Part shown: one piece after another, positions 47,000-60,700 of the stretch | Numbering within the stretch: the stretch's first letter is position 1 | Layout: each line of letters starts with the position of its first letter | Origin: Cinnamomum chago | Taxonomy: Eukaryota > Streptophyta > Magnoliopsida > Laurales > Lauraceae | DNA: 64,000 nucleotides | Assembly: GCA_038049695.1 (NCBI GenBank) | Contig: CP142452.1 | Span: 49,062,501-49,126,500 of the forward strand | Direction of reading: 5' to 3' | Notes under the pieces: model-generated | Seen by the model: the letters and a program-made list of their open reading frames with translations, nothing else | The model's database searches: none | Told to the model about the DNA's origin: nothing | Position numbers and translations under genes: made by a program

Positions 47000-49090
47000 T
47001 GTCACGCCCCCGAACCGAAACCTCGGGGGCGGGAATGGGATTTACATAAATAATTATATTTTTCTCCCAGGATCCGCGTGTGTGAAGACAACACATTCTG
47101 AATATTTTGCGGAAGCTTTCGTGGCATTGCAACACGGAGTCCGTGGCCATCGGATTCCGCGTCGCACTCAACCTTTAGCATATAGCTATCATATCAGGAA
47201 TCATATCAGACTGGAGTAAACCATCACAACAAAACACAGAGCTGACAGTAATAGGATATTACATTCCCACATATGTTCAAGTTACAATTATCAATGTACA
47301 TTAATTAAGAACCCCAAGAAAAAGGCTAATAAAAGCCATACAACAATAAGCTATAAACTACTACCCAAATGTGACGTAGCTCCGATGTCAAGCTCAATGT
47401 CTACATGACATAGCCGACAGAACAACCTGCAAAACATGGCTCCACAGGCAACTCAAGCACTCAACTCGGGACGAAGAAATCTGAACCTGAGTACCAAAAG
47501 TAGTGGGTCAGACACGACGGTCTGGCAGGTGGATGAAAAGATAACAAATATACTGAAGAATAAAACATAAGATAAATCATGATACTCGATCAAATGCTGC
47601 ATATAATTAAACGGGTGCAAAAGTTGGGAATCTCGGGGAAAACCTGTATTCATTTCAAGCATGGGTAAAACATGAATATCTAATAAAACATGTGTTCGTT
47701 TACATCATCTATAATCATAGATATTTGACAATCGGGTGTTCGTCTAAAACATGTATAAATATAGCGGTATGGCAAAACAACGTTCATTTGAAACTTAAGT
47801 AAAAACATAAGTATACAACAAACCAGGTATTCATAGCAGTCTAGCAAAACCAATGTCCATTTGAAACCTATGTAGAAATACGGATATTTAACAAATCGGG
47901 TGTTCATTTAAAACAGGTATAAACATAGGAATCTCACAAGCCAAATGTCATTTAAAACAAAGCACGGATATTTAACAATTCGGGTAATCATTTAAAACTT
48001 GTGTAATCACATAAATCTAGTAAAACCATCGATCGTGTGAAACATATGTAAAAGCATGGGTATTCGCCCAACCGGCATTCATTTAAAACATGTGCGGGTA
48101 CAAAGAACAGAAGGCAATATAATAATAACTGAATTTACATTGGAGAATATTAACACTTGTTTAAATAACAACTTTCATAAAGGAAACGAATCATTTATCG
48201 GAAAGCAAGTAAGCAATATAAAACATGTCGGGTATCCAAGGAATCGGGAACTGGTAAGATGGCAACCACACGAAGCTAAGTCCTCTATCACTAAAGCGAT
48301 AGAGCAATAATTAGGCCCTGATCTCAGTCACTCGAGGTGAGGAGAAACAGGGGATCTCATATAAATACATATACATATACTAGGCACTGATCTCAGTCAC
48401 TCGAGGTGAGGAGAAACAGTGGATCTCATGAATGCATATACATATACTATACATGACCACGGTAGCGAGCCGGGCATCGGGGACCACAGTAGCAATCTGC
48501 GGTATCGGGACAAGACCACGGTAATAACCGGGTAGCGGGATCCAAGCTGCAGCTGGCGGGACAAGAGGGGGATCTCCAAGTCGGTGGATCAGACCAACAG
48601 GGTTATCCAAGCTTAGTGGTGCCGACTCATAGGTCAAATACAATCGAGACACATGCAAGTAAACCAAGTACAAATACATAATCAAACGGGCAAGACGGGG
48701 GTGCTCAAGGGCACACTGACATATCATGTGGTGCAATGCACTTCGGGACAATAACTGTTACCAGAGTAACTTCAATGCTTTCGGGAAAACAAGTCTGTTG
48801 ACACCAAAAATGTCACTTTGCCTCTTTACACCAAAAGCTACATGGAGCCGCATCCTACCAAAAATAGGCAGGCGCCACTTCAAGCATCAGATCTTGTCAG
48901 AATCAAACAAAAACTGCAAGGTCATTCAAAACAACCAAAAGAGAGGTACACATGAAGTTTCGGGCCATTCCGACATCATTTGGCCTAGCTACACTTCTCC
49001 AACAGCTAAACAAGCGCTCCCGGCGGCGGCAGAATCGGAGACACCAAATCTTCGATCAGGGCCTATGGATGTTCTCAAAATATGTCCAAA

Positions 49091-49760
49091 GGGCTCCACG
49101 TCAAGTCTCAAGTCAAACCAGCAACGTTTGACCCATCATCAACTCTCCAACGGCTGAATCAAGCCTACCAGCGGCAGCGCACCCCGGGACCATGGCACCC
49201 AATTCGGAGCTTGTGGATCATCTCTAAATGACTCCAATAGGCTCCTCGTCGAATTTCAGGTCAATCGGACATCGTTTGACCAGAAGTCAAAGCTCGACAT
49301 CTCCCTTGCGGTGAAATCAAAGGCAAGCGTTTGCATGACTCCAAATGGTTTCAAGACTCAAACGAAAGCCTATGGTTGGTCTTATCTACTGATGAGGGAG
49401 TCACCCGTCGAATTTCAGGTCAATCGGACATCGTTTGACCAAAAGTCAAAGCTCGGCATTTCCCTCGCGGTGAAATCATAGGCAAGCATTTGCATGACTC
49501 CAAATGGCTTCAAAACTCAAACAAAAGCCTATGGTTGGTCTTATCTACTGATGAGGGAGTCACCCGTCAAATTTCAGGTCAATCGGACATCTTTTGACCA
49601 AAAGTCAAAACTCGGCATTTCCCTCGCGGTGAAATCAAAGGTAAGCGTTTGCATTACCCAAAATGGCTTCAAAACTCAAACGAAAGCCCATGGTTGGTCT
49701 TATTTAATGCTCAAGAAGCTTCACCTCAAATTTCAGGTCATTCCGACATCGTTTGATGCT
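49091..49760 (+). repeat. 159-bp tandem repeats inside the LTR
   Basis: AATTTCAGGTCAATCGGACA and variants recur at 49252, 49411, 49570 and 49729, exactly 159 bp apart, with more diverged copies to the left. 159 is a multiple of three, so one plus-strand frame stays open across copies; no protein is claimed. Confidence 0.85.
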
Positions 49761-50710
49761 GTTTCAGCTTCTGGCGGAAAATCAGCAGTTCTGCGTTCGG
49801 CTTTTCCCGGAAAATCAGAAACTTTGCAAACCAATTTGCAAGGATTCTCATCAGGGTTTTCAGAGGGAAATCAAGCCAAATAATGTGGGGAAATGTCAGA
49901 GAAAATAAGAAAAAAAAACGGAAGCAAAAAACGACGAGAAACGGCCAAAAAGGGGCCCCGGGAAGGGATTTTCCCCCCAGGGTCGCAGACCCCTGCGACC
50001 CTGGGCCATGGTCGCCTGCGACCCTGCGAGGTCCGGGGCGCCGATTTCGCCCCGGGACCCCCCATTTCGTCCGTTTTCGCGAGACGAGTTGTTCTGTCCC
50101 TGTGATTTTTCCAGATTCAGGCTTTTGAGGCTCCAAATTCACTGATATTCATCAAGATCACATTACTCCTTTCCAGAACTTCAAAAACTTCATTGATCGC
50201 CAGCCGAACAACCAAAAAAGTGCACTTTCTGCCCACCCGATCGTGAAATCAACTGGACAGATGCTGCCGGCCCGCTGGTATCAACCAATGTCTGAAACTA
50301 CATGATCATCTGATGTTGATTTACATAAGGATCTATCGATGATCATCGCAAAGGGAATTCCAAAAGACGCAACATGGCCCGCAACTCTTCAGCTACTAAG
50401 GCGGCCACTTAATGCTATCAATTGGCCCGTTTATGGCAAGTTAATGCGGTCATTAACCCATTATCTTGGACGGCCCAATCAGAAGCCTCTGTTCAGGAGT
50501 TACAAGTCCAAGCAATCATGGCATTCAAGCCATGAAACTCCTAACATAATGGAGATTAAAGGCGATTAAATGCCCATGACTCTCCTCCGGCCAATGAAAT
50601 CCAAGGGGCAGGAGTTACAAAGCAAGAGACAATTAAACTTGTAACTCCTCCCTTAATGAGCTTTATTACCATAAAGGCTCATAAATCACTCCTAAAGGCT
50701 ACCTAAAGGC

Positions 50711-50895
50711 CTATAAATAGGAGTCACCTCCAAAGTTTTCAGGATCAGAAAAATCGGATCAGAAAAAGCCCCGGAAGAAAAATCCAAAGCCAGAGAGAAA
50801 AGAAAGGAGGAAGAAAAATTCTCAGGAGGAAGAAAAATTCTCAGGATCAAGAAAAATTCTCAGGATCAATAAAAATTCTCAGGATCAAGAAAAAT
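50711..50895 (+). promoter_or_regulatory. LTR TATA box and leader microrepeats (recurs in every unit)
   Basis: CTATAAATAG at 50711, repeated at 52619, 54527, 56416, 58324 and 60213. It is followed about 100 bp later by the 19-bp AGGATCAAGAAAAATTCTC repeats in 4 or 5 copies. The TATA consensus and its place ahead of the R-U5 side suggest the LTR promoter. Transcription is not shown. Confidence 0.6.
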
Positions 50896-51703
50896 TCTCA
50901 GAAAATTGCCTGAAGATCTGAAACCTCTGAAAATCCAGACACTTTGCGAACGAAGAAACTCTGCTGCAGCAACCAACACTACAAGGTGATTGAAGTCCCT
51001 TGGGGGGCCACCCCCCCAAGGTTCCACCTCTCCTTCTATCCAACATGGCTAGACATGGCTCTTCAGCCCGTCTACTCGGTTTTTTATTGAACATAAGACC
51101 TTCTCTCGGTCTTTGTTCTATAAAAATCTGAGGATATAGCCAAGCCAAGCGAATCCAAAGCATCCGACGTTCTCATTTGCATGGATGATGGCGGAGTCCA
51201 TACATGACTCGCGACCGTCAATCTAAATGGGTCCCTCCCACAATCTCCTGAAAAGTTAGATTCTTCCTTTCTCGCTTTTCATTGTATTTTGTATTTTTTT
51301 TAAAGAGACAAAAAAACCACAACTCTTGTCTTTCATTATTGATGAGAATTGTAAATCGGCTATAAACGCCACAAATCAGCTATAAACGCCAAAAATCGGC
51401 TATAAATGCCAAAAAATCGCCTTTTACGGGAAAATAAAAAAACTGTCTCTTTTCTTAAATATATATGCAATGGAAACTTGAAAAGAAGTTGATTTCCATT
51501 TTTACTTGCGAAGATTGATCTCCGGATCATCACTTGAAATTCCAAGTAAAATAGAAAATCTGGCACACCCACCCAAACACCCAAAAGCATTGATGCACGC
51601 TTCGCCCTCCGGGGGCGAAAGGGTCGGACCAAACGGACTCCCACGTCCGCCGACGCCCGGTAGCGCCCGGGGCCTGGAGCGCGTTCCATCAAGTTGGCAC
51701 AAA

Positions 51704-51749
51704 CCTGATGAGAATCCTTGCAAATTGGTTTGCAAGGATTCTCATCAGG
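51704..51749. repeat. hairpin junction between array units
   Basis: A perfect inverted repeat: 21-bp arms (CCTGATGAGAATCC... and its complement) around a 4-base loop TTGG. It is identical at 53612, 55501, 57409 and 59298, always just after TGGCACAAA. At the array's left edge (49823-49856) only one arm is present and the centre reads TTTGCAAACCAATTTGCAA, with the loop inverted (CCAA). Confidence 0.95.
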
Positions 51750-54700
51750 TTTTTCAGAGGGAAATCAAGCCAAATAATGTGGAGAAATGTCAGAGAAAAT
51801 AAGCAAAAAAAACGGAAGCAAAAAACGACGAGAAACGGCCAAAAACGGGCCCCGGGAAGGGATTTCCCCCCCAGGGTCGCATACCCCTGCGACCCTGGGC
51901 CATGGTCGCCGGCGACCATGGGCCCGGCGACCCTGGGAGGTCCGGGGCGCCGATTTCGCCCCGGGACCCCTCTTTCGTCCGTTTTCGCGAGACGAGTTGT
52001 TCTGTCCCTGCGATTTTTCCAGATTCAGGCTTTTGAGGCTCCAAATTCACTGATATTCATCAAGATCACATTACTCCTTTCCAGAACTTCAAAAACTTCA
52101 TTGATCGCCAGCCGAACAACAAAAAAAGTGCACTTTCTGCCCACCCGATCGTGAAATCAACTGGACAGATGCTGCCGGCCCGCTGGTATCAACCAATGTC
52201 TGAAACTACATGATCATCTGATGTTGATTTACATAAGGATCCATCGATGATCATCGCAAAGGGAATTCCAAAAGACGCAACATGGCCCGCAACTCTTCAG
52301 CTACTAAGGCGGCCACTTAATGCTATCAATTGGCCCGTTTATGGCAAGTTAATGCGGTCATTAACCCATTATCTTGGACGGCCCAATCAGAAGCCTCTGT
52401 TCAGGAGTTACAAGTCCAAGCAATCATGGCATTCAAGCCATGAAACTCCTAACATAATGGAGATTAAAGGCGATTAAATGCCCATGACTCTCCTCCGGCC
52501 AATGAAATCCAAGGGGCAGGAGTTACAAAGCAAGAGACAATTAAACTTGTAACTCCTCCCTTAATGAGCTTTATTACCATAAAGGCTCATAAATCACTCC
52601 TAAAGGCTACCTAAAGGCCTATAAATAGGAGTCACCTCCAAAGTTTTCAGGATCAGAAAAATCGGATCAGAAAAAGCCCCGGAAGAAAAATCCAAAGCCA
52701 GAGAGAAAAGAAAGGAGGAAGAAAAATTCTCAGGAGGAAGAAAAATTCTCAGGATCAAGAAAAATTCTCAGGATCAAGAAAAATTCTCAGGATCAAGAAA
52801 AATTCTCAGAAAATTGCCTGAAGATCTGAAACCTCTGAAAATCCAGACACTTTGCGAACGAAGAAACTCTGCTGCAGCAACCAACACTACAAGGCGATTG
52901 AAGTCCCTTGGGGGGCCACCCCCCCAAGGTTCCACCTCTCCTTCTATCCAACATGGCTAGACATGGCTCTTCAGCCCGTCTACTCGGTTTTTTATTGAAC
53001 ATAAGACCTTCTCTCGGTCTTTGTTCTATAAAAATCTGAGGATATAGCCAAGCCAATCGAATCCAAAGCATCCGACGTTCTCATTTGCATGGATGATGGC
53101 GGAGTCCATACATGACTCTCGACCGTCAATCTAAACGGGTCCCTCCCACAATCTCCTGAAAAGTTAGATTCTTCCTTTCTCGCTTTTCATTGTATTTTGT
53201 ATTTTTTTTAAAGAGACAAAAAAACCACAACTCTTGTCTTTCATTATTGATGAGAATTGTAAATCGGCTATAAACGCCACAAATCGGCTATAAACGCCAA
53301 AAATCGGCTATAAATGCCAAAAAATCGCCTTTTACGGGAAAATAAAAAAACTGTCTCTTTTCTTAAATATATATGCAATGGAAACTTGAAAAGAAGTTGA
53401 TTTCCATTTTTACTTGCGAAGATTGATCTCCGGATCATCACTTGAAATTCCAAGTAAAATAGAAAATCTGGCACACCCACCCAAACACCCAAAAGCATTG
53501 ATGCACGCTTCGCCCTCCGGGGGCGAAAGGGTCGGACCAAACGGACTCCCACGTCCGCCGACGCCCGGTAGCGCCCGGGGCCTGGAGCGCGTTCCATCAA
53601 GTTGGCACAAACCTGATGAGAATCCTTGCAAATTGGTTTGCAAGGATTCTCATCAGGTTTTTCAGAGGGAAATCAAGCCAAATAATGTGGAGAAATGTCA
53701 GAGAAAATAAGCAAAAAAAACGGAAGCAAAAAACGACGAGAAACGGCCAAAAACGGGCCCCGGGAAGGGATTTCCCCCCCAGGGTCGCATACCCCTGCGA
53801 CCCTGGGCCATGGTCGCCGGCGACCATGGGCCCGGCGACCCTGGGAGGTCCGGGGCGCCGATTTCGCCCCGGGACCCCTCTTTCGTCCGTTTTCGCGAGA
53901 CGAGTTGTTCTGTCCCTGTGATTTTTCCAGATTCAGGCTTTTGAGGCTCCAAATTCACTGATATTCATCAAGATCACATTACTCCTTTCCAGAACTTCAA
54001 AAACTTCATTGATCGCCAGCCGAACAACAAAAAAAGTGCACTTTCTGCCCACCCGATCGTGAAATCAACTGGACAGATGCTGCCGGCCCGCTGGTATCAA
54101 CCAATGTCTGAAACTACATGATCATCTGATGTTGATTTACATAAGGATCCATCGATGATCATCGCAAAGGGAATTCCAAAAGACGCAACATGGCCCGCAA
54201 CTCTTCAGCTACTAAGGCGGCCACTTAATGCTATCAATTGGCCCGTTTATGGCAAGTTAATGCGGTCATTAACCCATTATCTTGGACGGCCCAATCAGAA
54301 GCCTCTGTTCAGGAGTTACAAGTCCAAGCAATCATGGCATTCAAGCCATGAAACTCCTAACATAATGGAGATTAAAGGCGATTAAATGCCCATGACTCTC
54401 CTCCGGCCAATGAAATCCAAGGGGCAGGAGTTACAAAGCAAGAGACAATTAAACTTGTAACTCCTCCCTTAATGAGCTTTATTACCATAAAGGCTCATAA
54501 ATCACTCCTAAAGGCTACCTAAAGGCCTATAAATAGGAGTCACCTCCAAAGTTTTCAGGATCAGAAAAATCGGATCAGAAAAAGCCCCGGAAGAAAAATC
54601 CATAGCCAGAGAGAAAAGAAAGGAGGAAGAAAAATTCTCAGGAGGAAGAAAAATTCTCAGGATCAAGAAAAATTCTCAGGATCAAGAAAAATTCTCAGAA

Positions 54701-57700
54701 AATTGCCTGAAGATCTGAAACCTCTGAAAATCCAGACACTTTGCGAACGAAGAAACTCTGCTGCAGCAACCAACACTACAAGGTGATTGAAGTCCCTTGG
54801 GGGGCCACCCCCCCAAGGTTCCACCTCTCCTTCTATCCAACATGGCTAGACATGGCTCTTCAGCCCGTCTACTCGGCTTTTTATTGAACATAAGACCTTC
54901 TCTCGGTCTTTGTTCTCTAAAAATCTGAGGATATAGCCAAGCCAAGCGAATCCAAAGCATCCGACGTTCTCATTTGCATGGATGATGGCGGAGTCCATAC
55001 ATGACTCGCGACCGTCAATCTAAACGGGTCCCTCCCACAATCTCCTGAAAAGTTAGATTCTTCCTTTCTCGCTTTTCATTGTGTTTTGTATTTTTTTTAT
55101 AGAGACAAAAAAACCACAACTCTTGTCTTTCATTATTGATGAGAATTGTAAATCGGCTATAAACGCCACAAATCGGCTATAAACGCCAAAAATCGGCTAT
55201 AAATGCCAAAAAATCGCCTTTTACGGGAAAATAAAAAAACTGTCTCTTTTCTTAAATATATATGCAATGGAAACTTGAAAAGAAGTTGATTTCCATTTTT
55301 ACTTGCGAAGATTGATCTCCGGATCATCACTTGAAATTCCAAGTAAAATAGAAAATCTGGCACACCCACCCAAACACCCAAAAGCATTGATGCACGCTTC
55401 GCCCTCCGGGGGCGAAAGGGTCGAACCAAACGGACTCCCACGTCCGCCGACGCCCGGTAGCGCCCGGGGCCTGGAGCGCGTTCCATCAAGTTGGCACAAA
55501 CCTGATGAGAATCCTTGCAAATTGGTTTGCAAGGATTCTCATCAGGTTTTTCAGAGGGAAATCAAGCCAAATAATGTGGAGAAATGTCAGAGAAAATAAG
55601 CAAAAAAAACGGAAGCAAAAAACGACGAGAAACGGCCAAAAACGGGCCCCGGGAAGGGATTTCCCCCCCAGGGTCGCATACCCCTGCGACCCTGGGCCAT
55701 GGTCGCCGGCGACCATGGGCCCGGCGACCCTGGGAGGTCCGGGGCGCCGATTTCGCCCCGGGACCCCTCTTTCGTCCGTTTTCGCGAGACGAGTTGTTCT
55801 GTCCCTGCGATTTTTCCAGATTCAGGCTTTTGAGGCTCCAAATTCACTGATATTCATCAAGATCACATTACTCCTTTCCAGAACTTCAAAAACTTCATTG
55901 ATCGCCAGCCGAACAACAAAAAAAGTGCACTTTCTGCCCACCCGATCGTGAAATCAACTGGACAGATGCTGCCGGCCCGCTGGTATCAACCAATGTCTGA
56001 AACTACATGATCATCTGATGTTGATTTACATAAGGATCCATCGATGATCATCGCAAAGGGAATTCCAAAAGACGCAACATGGCCCGCAACTCTTCAGCTA
56101 CTAAGGCGGCCACTTAATGCTATCAATTGGCCCGTTTATGGCAAGTTAATGCGGTCATTAACCCATTATCTTGGACGGCCCAATCAGAAGCCTCTGTTCA
56201 GGAGTTACAAGTCCAAGCAATCATGGCATTCAAGCCATGAAACTCCTAACATAATGGAGATTAAAGGCGATTAAATGCCCATGACTCTCCTCCGGCCAAT
56301 GAAATCCAAGGGGCAGGAGTTACAAAGCAAGAGACAATTAAACTTGTAACTCCTCCCTTAATGAGCTTTATTACCATAAAGGCTCATAAATCACTCCTAA
56401 AGGCTACCTAAAGGCCTATAAATAGGAGTCACCTCCAAAGTTTTCAGGATCAGAAAAATCGGATCAGAAAAAGCCCCGGAAGAAAAATCCAAAGCCAGAG
56501 AGAAAAGAAAGGAGGAAGAAAAATTCTCAGGAGGAAGAAAAATTCTCAGGATCAAGAAAAATTCTCAGGATCAAGAAAAATTCTCAGGATCAAGAAAAAT
56601 TCTCAGAAAATTGCCTGAAGATCTGAAACCTCTGAAAATCCAGACACTTTGCGAACGAAGAAACTCTGCTGCAGCAACCAACACTACAAGGCGATTGAAG
56701 TCCCTTGGGGGGCCACCCCCCCAAGGTTCCACCTCTCCTTCTATCCAACATGGCTAGACATGGCTCTTCAGCCCGTCTACTCGGTTTTTTATTGAACATA
56801 AGACCTTCTCTCGGTCTTTGTTCTATAAAAATCTGAGGATATAGCCAAGCCAATCGAATCCAAAGCATCCGACGTTCTCATTTGCATGGATGATGGCGGA
56901 GTCCATACATGACTCTCGACCGTCAATCTAAACGGGTCCCTCCCACAATCTCCTGAAAAGTTAGATTCTTCCTTTCTCGCTTTTCATTGTATTTTGTATT
57001 TTTTTTAAAGAGACAAAAAAACCACAACTCTTGTCTTTCATTATTGATGAGAATTGTAAATCGGCTATAAACGCCACAAATCGGCTATAAACGCCAAAAA
57101 TCGGCTATAAATGCCAAAAAATCGCCTTTTACGGGAAAATAAAAAAACTGTCTCTTTTCTTAAATATATATGCAATGGAAACTTGAAAAGAAGTTGATTT
57201 CCATTTTTACTTGCGAAGATTGATCTCCGGATCATCACTTGAAATTCCAAGTAAAATAGAAAATCTGGCACACCCACCCAAACACCCAAAAGCATTGATG
57301 CACGCTTCGCCCTCCGGGGGCGAAAGGGTCGGACCAAACGGACTCCCACGTCCGCCGACGCCCGGTAGCGCCCGGGGCCTGGAGCGCGTTCCATCAAGTT
57401 GGCACAAACCTGATGAGAATCCTTGCAAATTGGTTTGCAAGGATTCTCATCAGGTTTTTCAGAGGGAAATCAAGCCAAATAATGTGGAGAAATGTCAGAG
57501 AAAATAAGCAAAAAAAACGGAAGCAAAAAACGACGAGAAACGGCCAAAAACGGGCCCCGGGAAGGGATTTCCCCCCCAGGGTCGCATACCCCTGCGACCC
57601 TGGGCCATGGTCGCCGGCGACCATGGGCCCGGCGACCCTGGGAGGTCCGGGGCGCCGATTTCGCCCCGGGACCCCTCTTTCGTCCGTTTTCGCGAGACGA

Positions 57701-60700
57701 GTTGTTCTGTCCCTGTGATTTTTCCAGATTCAGGCTTTTGAGGCTCCAAATTCACTGATATTCATCAAGATCACATTACTCCTTTCCAGAACTTCAAAAA
57801 CTTCATTGATCGCCAGCCGAACAACAAAAAAAGTGCACTTTCTGCCCACCCGATCGTGAAATCAACTGGACAGATGCTGCCGGCCCGCTGGTATCAACCA
57901 ATGTCTGAAACTACATGATCATCTGATGTTGATTTACATAAGGATCCATCGATGATCATCGCAAAGGGAATTCCAAAAGACGCAACATGGCCCGCAACTC
58001 TTCAGCTACTAAGGCGGCCACTTAATGCTATCAATTGGCCCGTTTATGGCAAGTTAATGCGGTCATTAACCCATTATCTTGGACGGCCCAATCAGAAGCC
58101 TCTGTTCAGGAGTTACAAGTCCAAGCAATCATGGCATTCAAGCCATGAAACTCCTAACATAATGGAGATTAAAGGCGATTAAATGCCCATGACTCTCCTC
58201 CGGCCAATGAAATCCAAGGGGCAGGAGTTACAAAGCAAGAGACAATTAAACTTGTAACTCCTCCCTTAATGAGCTTTATTACCATAAAGGCTCATAAATC
58301 ACTCCTAAAGGCTACCTAAAGGCCTATAAATAGGAGTCACCTCCAAAGTTTTCAGGATCAGAAAAATCGGATCAGAAAAAGCCCCGGAAGAAAAATCCAT
58401 AGCCAGAGAGAAAAGAAAGGAGGAAGAAAAATTCTCAGGAGGAAGAAAAATTCTCAGGATCAAGAAAAATTCTCAGGATCAAGAAAAATTCTCAGAAAAT
58501 TGCCTGAAGATCTGAAACCTCTGAAAATCCAGACACTTTGCGAACGAAGAAACTCTGCTGCAGCAACCAACACTACAAGGTGATTGAAGTCCCTTGGGGG
58601 GCCACCCCCCCAAGGTTCCACCTCTCCTTCTATCCAACATGGCTAGACATGGCTCTTCAGCCCGTCTACTCGGCTTTTTATTGAACATAAGACCTTCTCT
58701 CGGTCTTTGTTCTCTAAAAATCTGAGGATATAGCCAAGCCAAGCGAATCCAAAGCATCCGACGTTCTCATTTGCATGGATGATGGCGGAGTCCATACATG
58801 ACTCGCGACCGTCAATCTAAACGGGTCCCTCCCACAATCTCCTGAAAAGTTAGATTCTTCCTTTCTCGCTTTTCATTGTGTTTTGTATTTTTTTTATAGA
58901 GACAAAAAAACCACAACTCTTGTCTTTCATTATTGATGAGAATTGTAAATCGGCTATAAACGCCACAAATCGGCTATAAACGCCAAAAATCGGCTATAAA
59001 TGCCAAAAAATCGCCTTTTACGGGAAAATAAAAAAACTGTCTCTTTTCTTAAATATATATGCAATGGAAACTTGAAAAGAAGTTGATTTCCATTTTTACT
59101 TGCGAAGATTGATCTCCGGATCATCACTTGAAATTCCAAGTAAAATAGAAAATCTGGCACACCCACCCAAACACCCAAAAGCATTGATGCACGCTTCGCC
59201 CTCCGGGGGCGAAAGGGTCGGACCAAACGGACTCCCACGTCCGCCGACGCCCGGTAGCGCCCGGGGCCTGGAGCGCGTTCCATCAAGTTGGCACAAACCT
59301 GATGAGAATCCTTGCAAATTGGTTTGCAAGGATTCTCATCAGGTTTTTCAGAGGGAAATCAAGCCAAATAATGTGGAGAAATGTCAGAGAAAATAAGCAA
59401 AAAAAACGGAAGCAAAAAACGACGAGAAACGGCCAAAAACGGGCCCCGGGAAGGGATTTCCCCCCCAGGGTCGCATACCCCTGCGACCCTGGGCCATGGT
59501 CGCCGGCGACCATGGGCCCGGCGACCCTGGGAGGTCCGGGGCGCCGATTTCGCCCCGGGACCCCTCTTTCGTCCGTTTTCGCGAGACGAGTTGTTCTGTC
59601 CCTGTGATTTTTCCAGATTCAGGCTTTTGAGGCTCCAAATTCACTGATATTCATCAAGATCACATTACTCCTTTCCAGAACTTCAAAAACTTCATTGATC
59701 GCCAGCCGAACAACAAAAAAAGTGCACTTTCTGCCCACCCGATCGTGAAATCAACTGGACAGATGCTGCCGGCCCGCTGGTATCAACCAATGTCTGAAAC
59801 TACATGATCATCTGATGTTGATTTACATAAGGATCCATCGATGATCATCGCAAAGGGAATTCCAAAAGACGCAACATGGCCCGCAACTCTTCAGCTACTA
59901 AGGCGGCCACTTAATGCTATCAATTGGCCCGTTTATGGCAAGTTAATGCGGTCATTAACCCATTATCTTGGACGGCCCAATCAGAAGCCTCTGTTCAGGA
60001 GTTACAAGTCCAAGCAATCATGGCATTCAAGCCATGAAACTCCTAACATAATGGAGATTAAAGGCGATTAAATGCCCATGACTCTCCTCCGGCCAATGAA
60101 ATCCAAGGGGCAGGAGTTACAAAGCAAGAGACAATTAAACTTGTAACTCCTCCCTTAATGAGCTTTATTACCATAAAGGCTCATAAATCACTCCTAAAGG
60201 CTACCTAAAGGCCTATAAATAGGAGTCACCTCCAAAGTTTTCAGGATCAGAAAAATCGGATCAGAAAAAGCCCCGGAAGAAAAATCCATAGCCAGAGAGA
60301 AAAGAAAGGAGGAAGAAAAATTCTCAGGAGGAAGAAAAATTCTCAGGATCAAGAAAAATTCTCAGGATCAAGAAAAATTCTCAGAAAATTGCCTGAAGAT
60401 CTGAAACCTCTGAAAATCCAGACACTTTGCGAACGAAGAAACTCTGCTGCAGCAACCAACACTACAAGGTGATTGAAGTCCCTTGGGGGGCCACCCCCCC
60501 AAGGTTCCACCTCTCCTTCTATCCAACATGGCTAGACATGGCTCTTCAGCCCGTCTACTCGGCTTTTTATTGAACATAAGACCTTCTCTCGGTCTTTGTT
60601 CTCTAAAAATCTGAGGATATAGCCAAGCCAAGCGAATCCAAAGCATCCGACGTTCTCATTTGCATGGATGATGGCGGAGTCCATACATGACTCGCGACCG

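Larger units (their letters stand above)
47000..51691 (+). repeat. long LTR of a Ty3/gypsy-type element (first, full-length copy)
   Basis: Starts TGTCACGCCCCCGAACCG immediately beside the LINE and, on the simplest reading, ends TTCCATCA at 51691, followed by AGT and TGGCACA (a PBS start). That gives 4.7 kb, which fits the very long LTRs of Ty3/gypsy elements. Inside are diverged ~60-bp repeats (47640-48060), a ~75-bp duplication with CACTCGAGGTGAGGAGAAAC (near 48325 and 48395), 159-bp tandem repeats (49091-49760), then a TATA box at 50711 and the R-U5 side. An alternative is two abutting elements, with the border near 49820. Confidence 0.5.

Noticed and set aside
47000-51691. Minus-strand orientation for the long LTR (TGATGG...GTGACA)
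   Set aside because: The boundaries would fit, but no purine tract lies next to 61175 while a PBS-like sequence does, and TGTCACGCCCC is a typical 5' LTR start on the plus strand.
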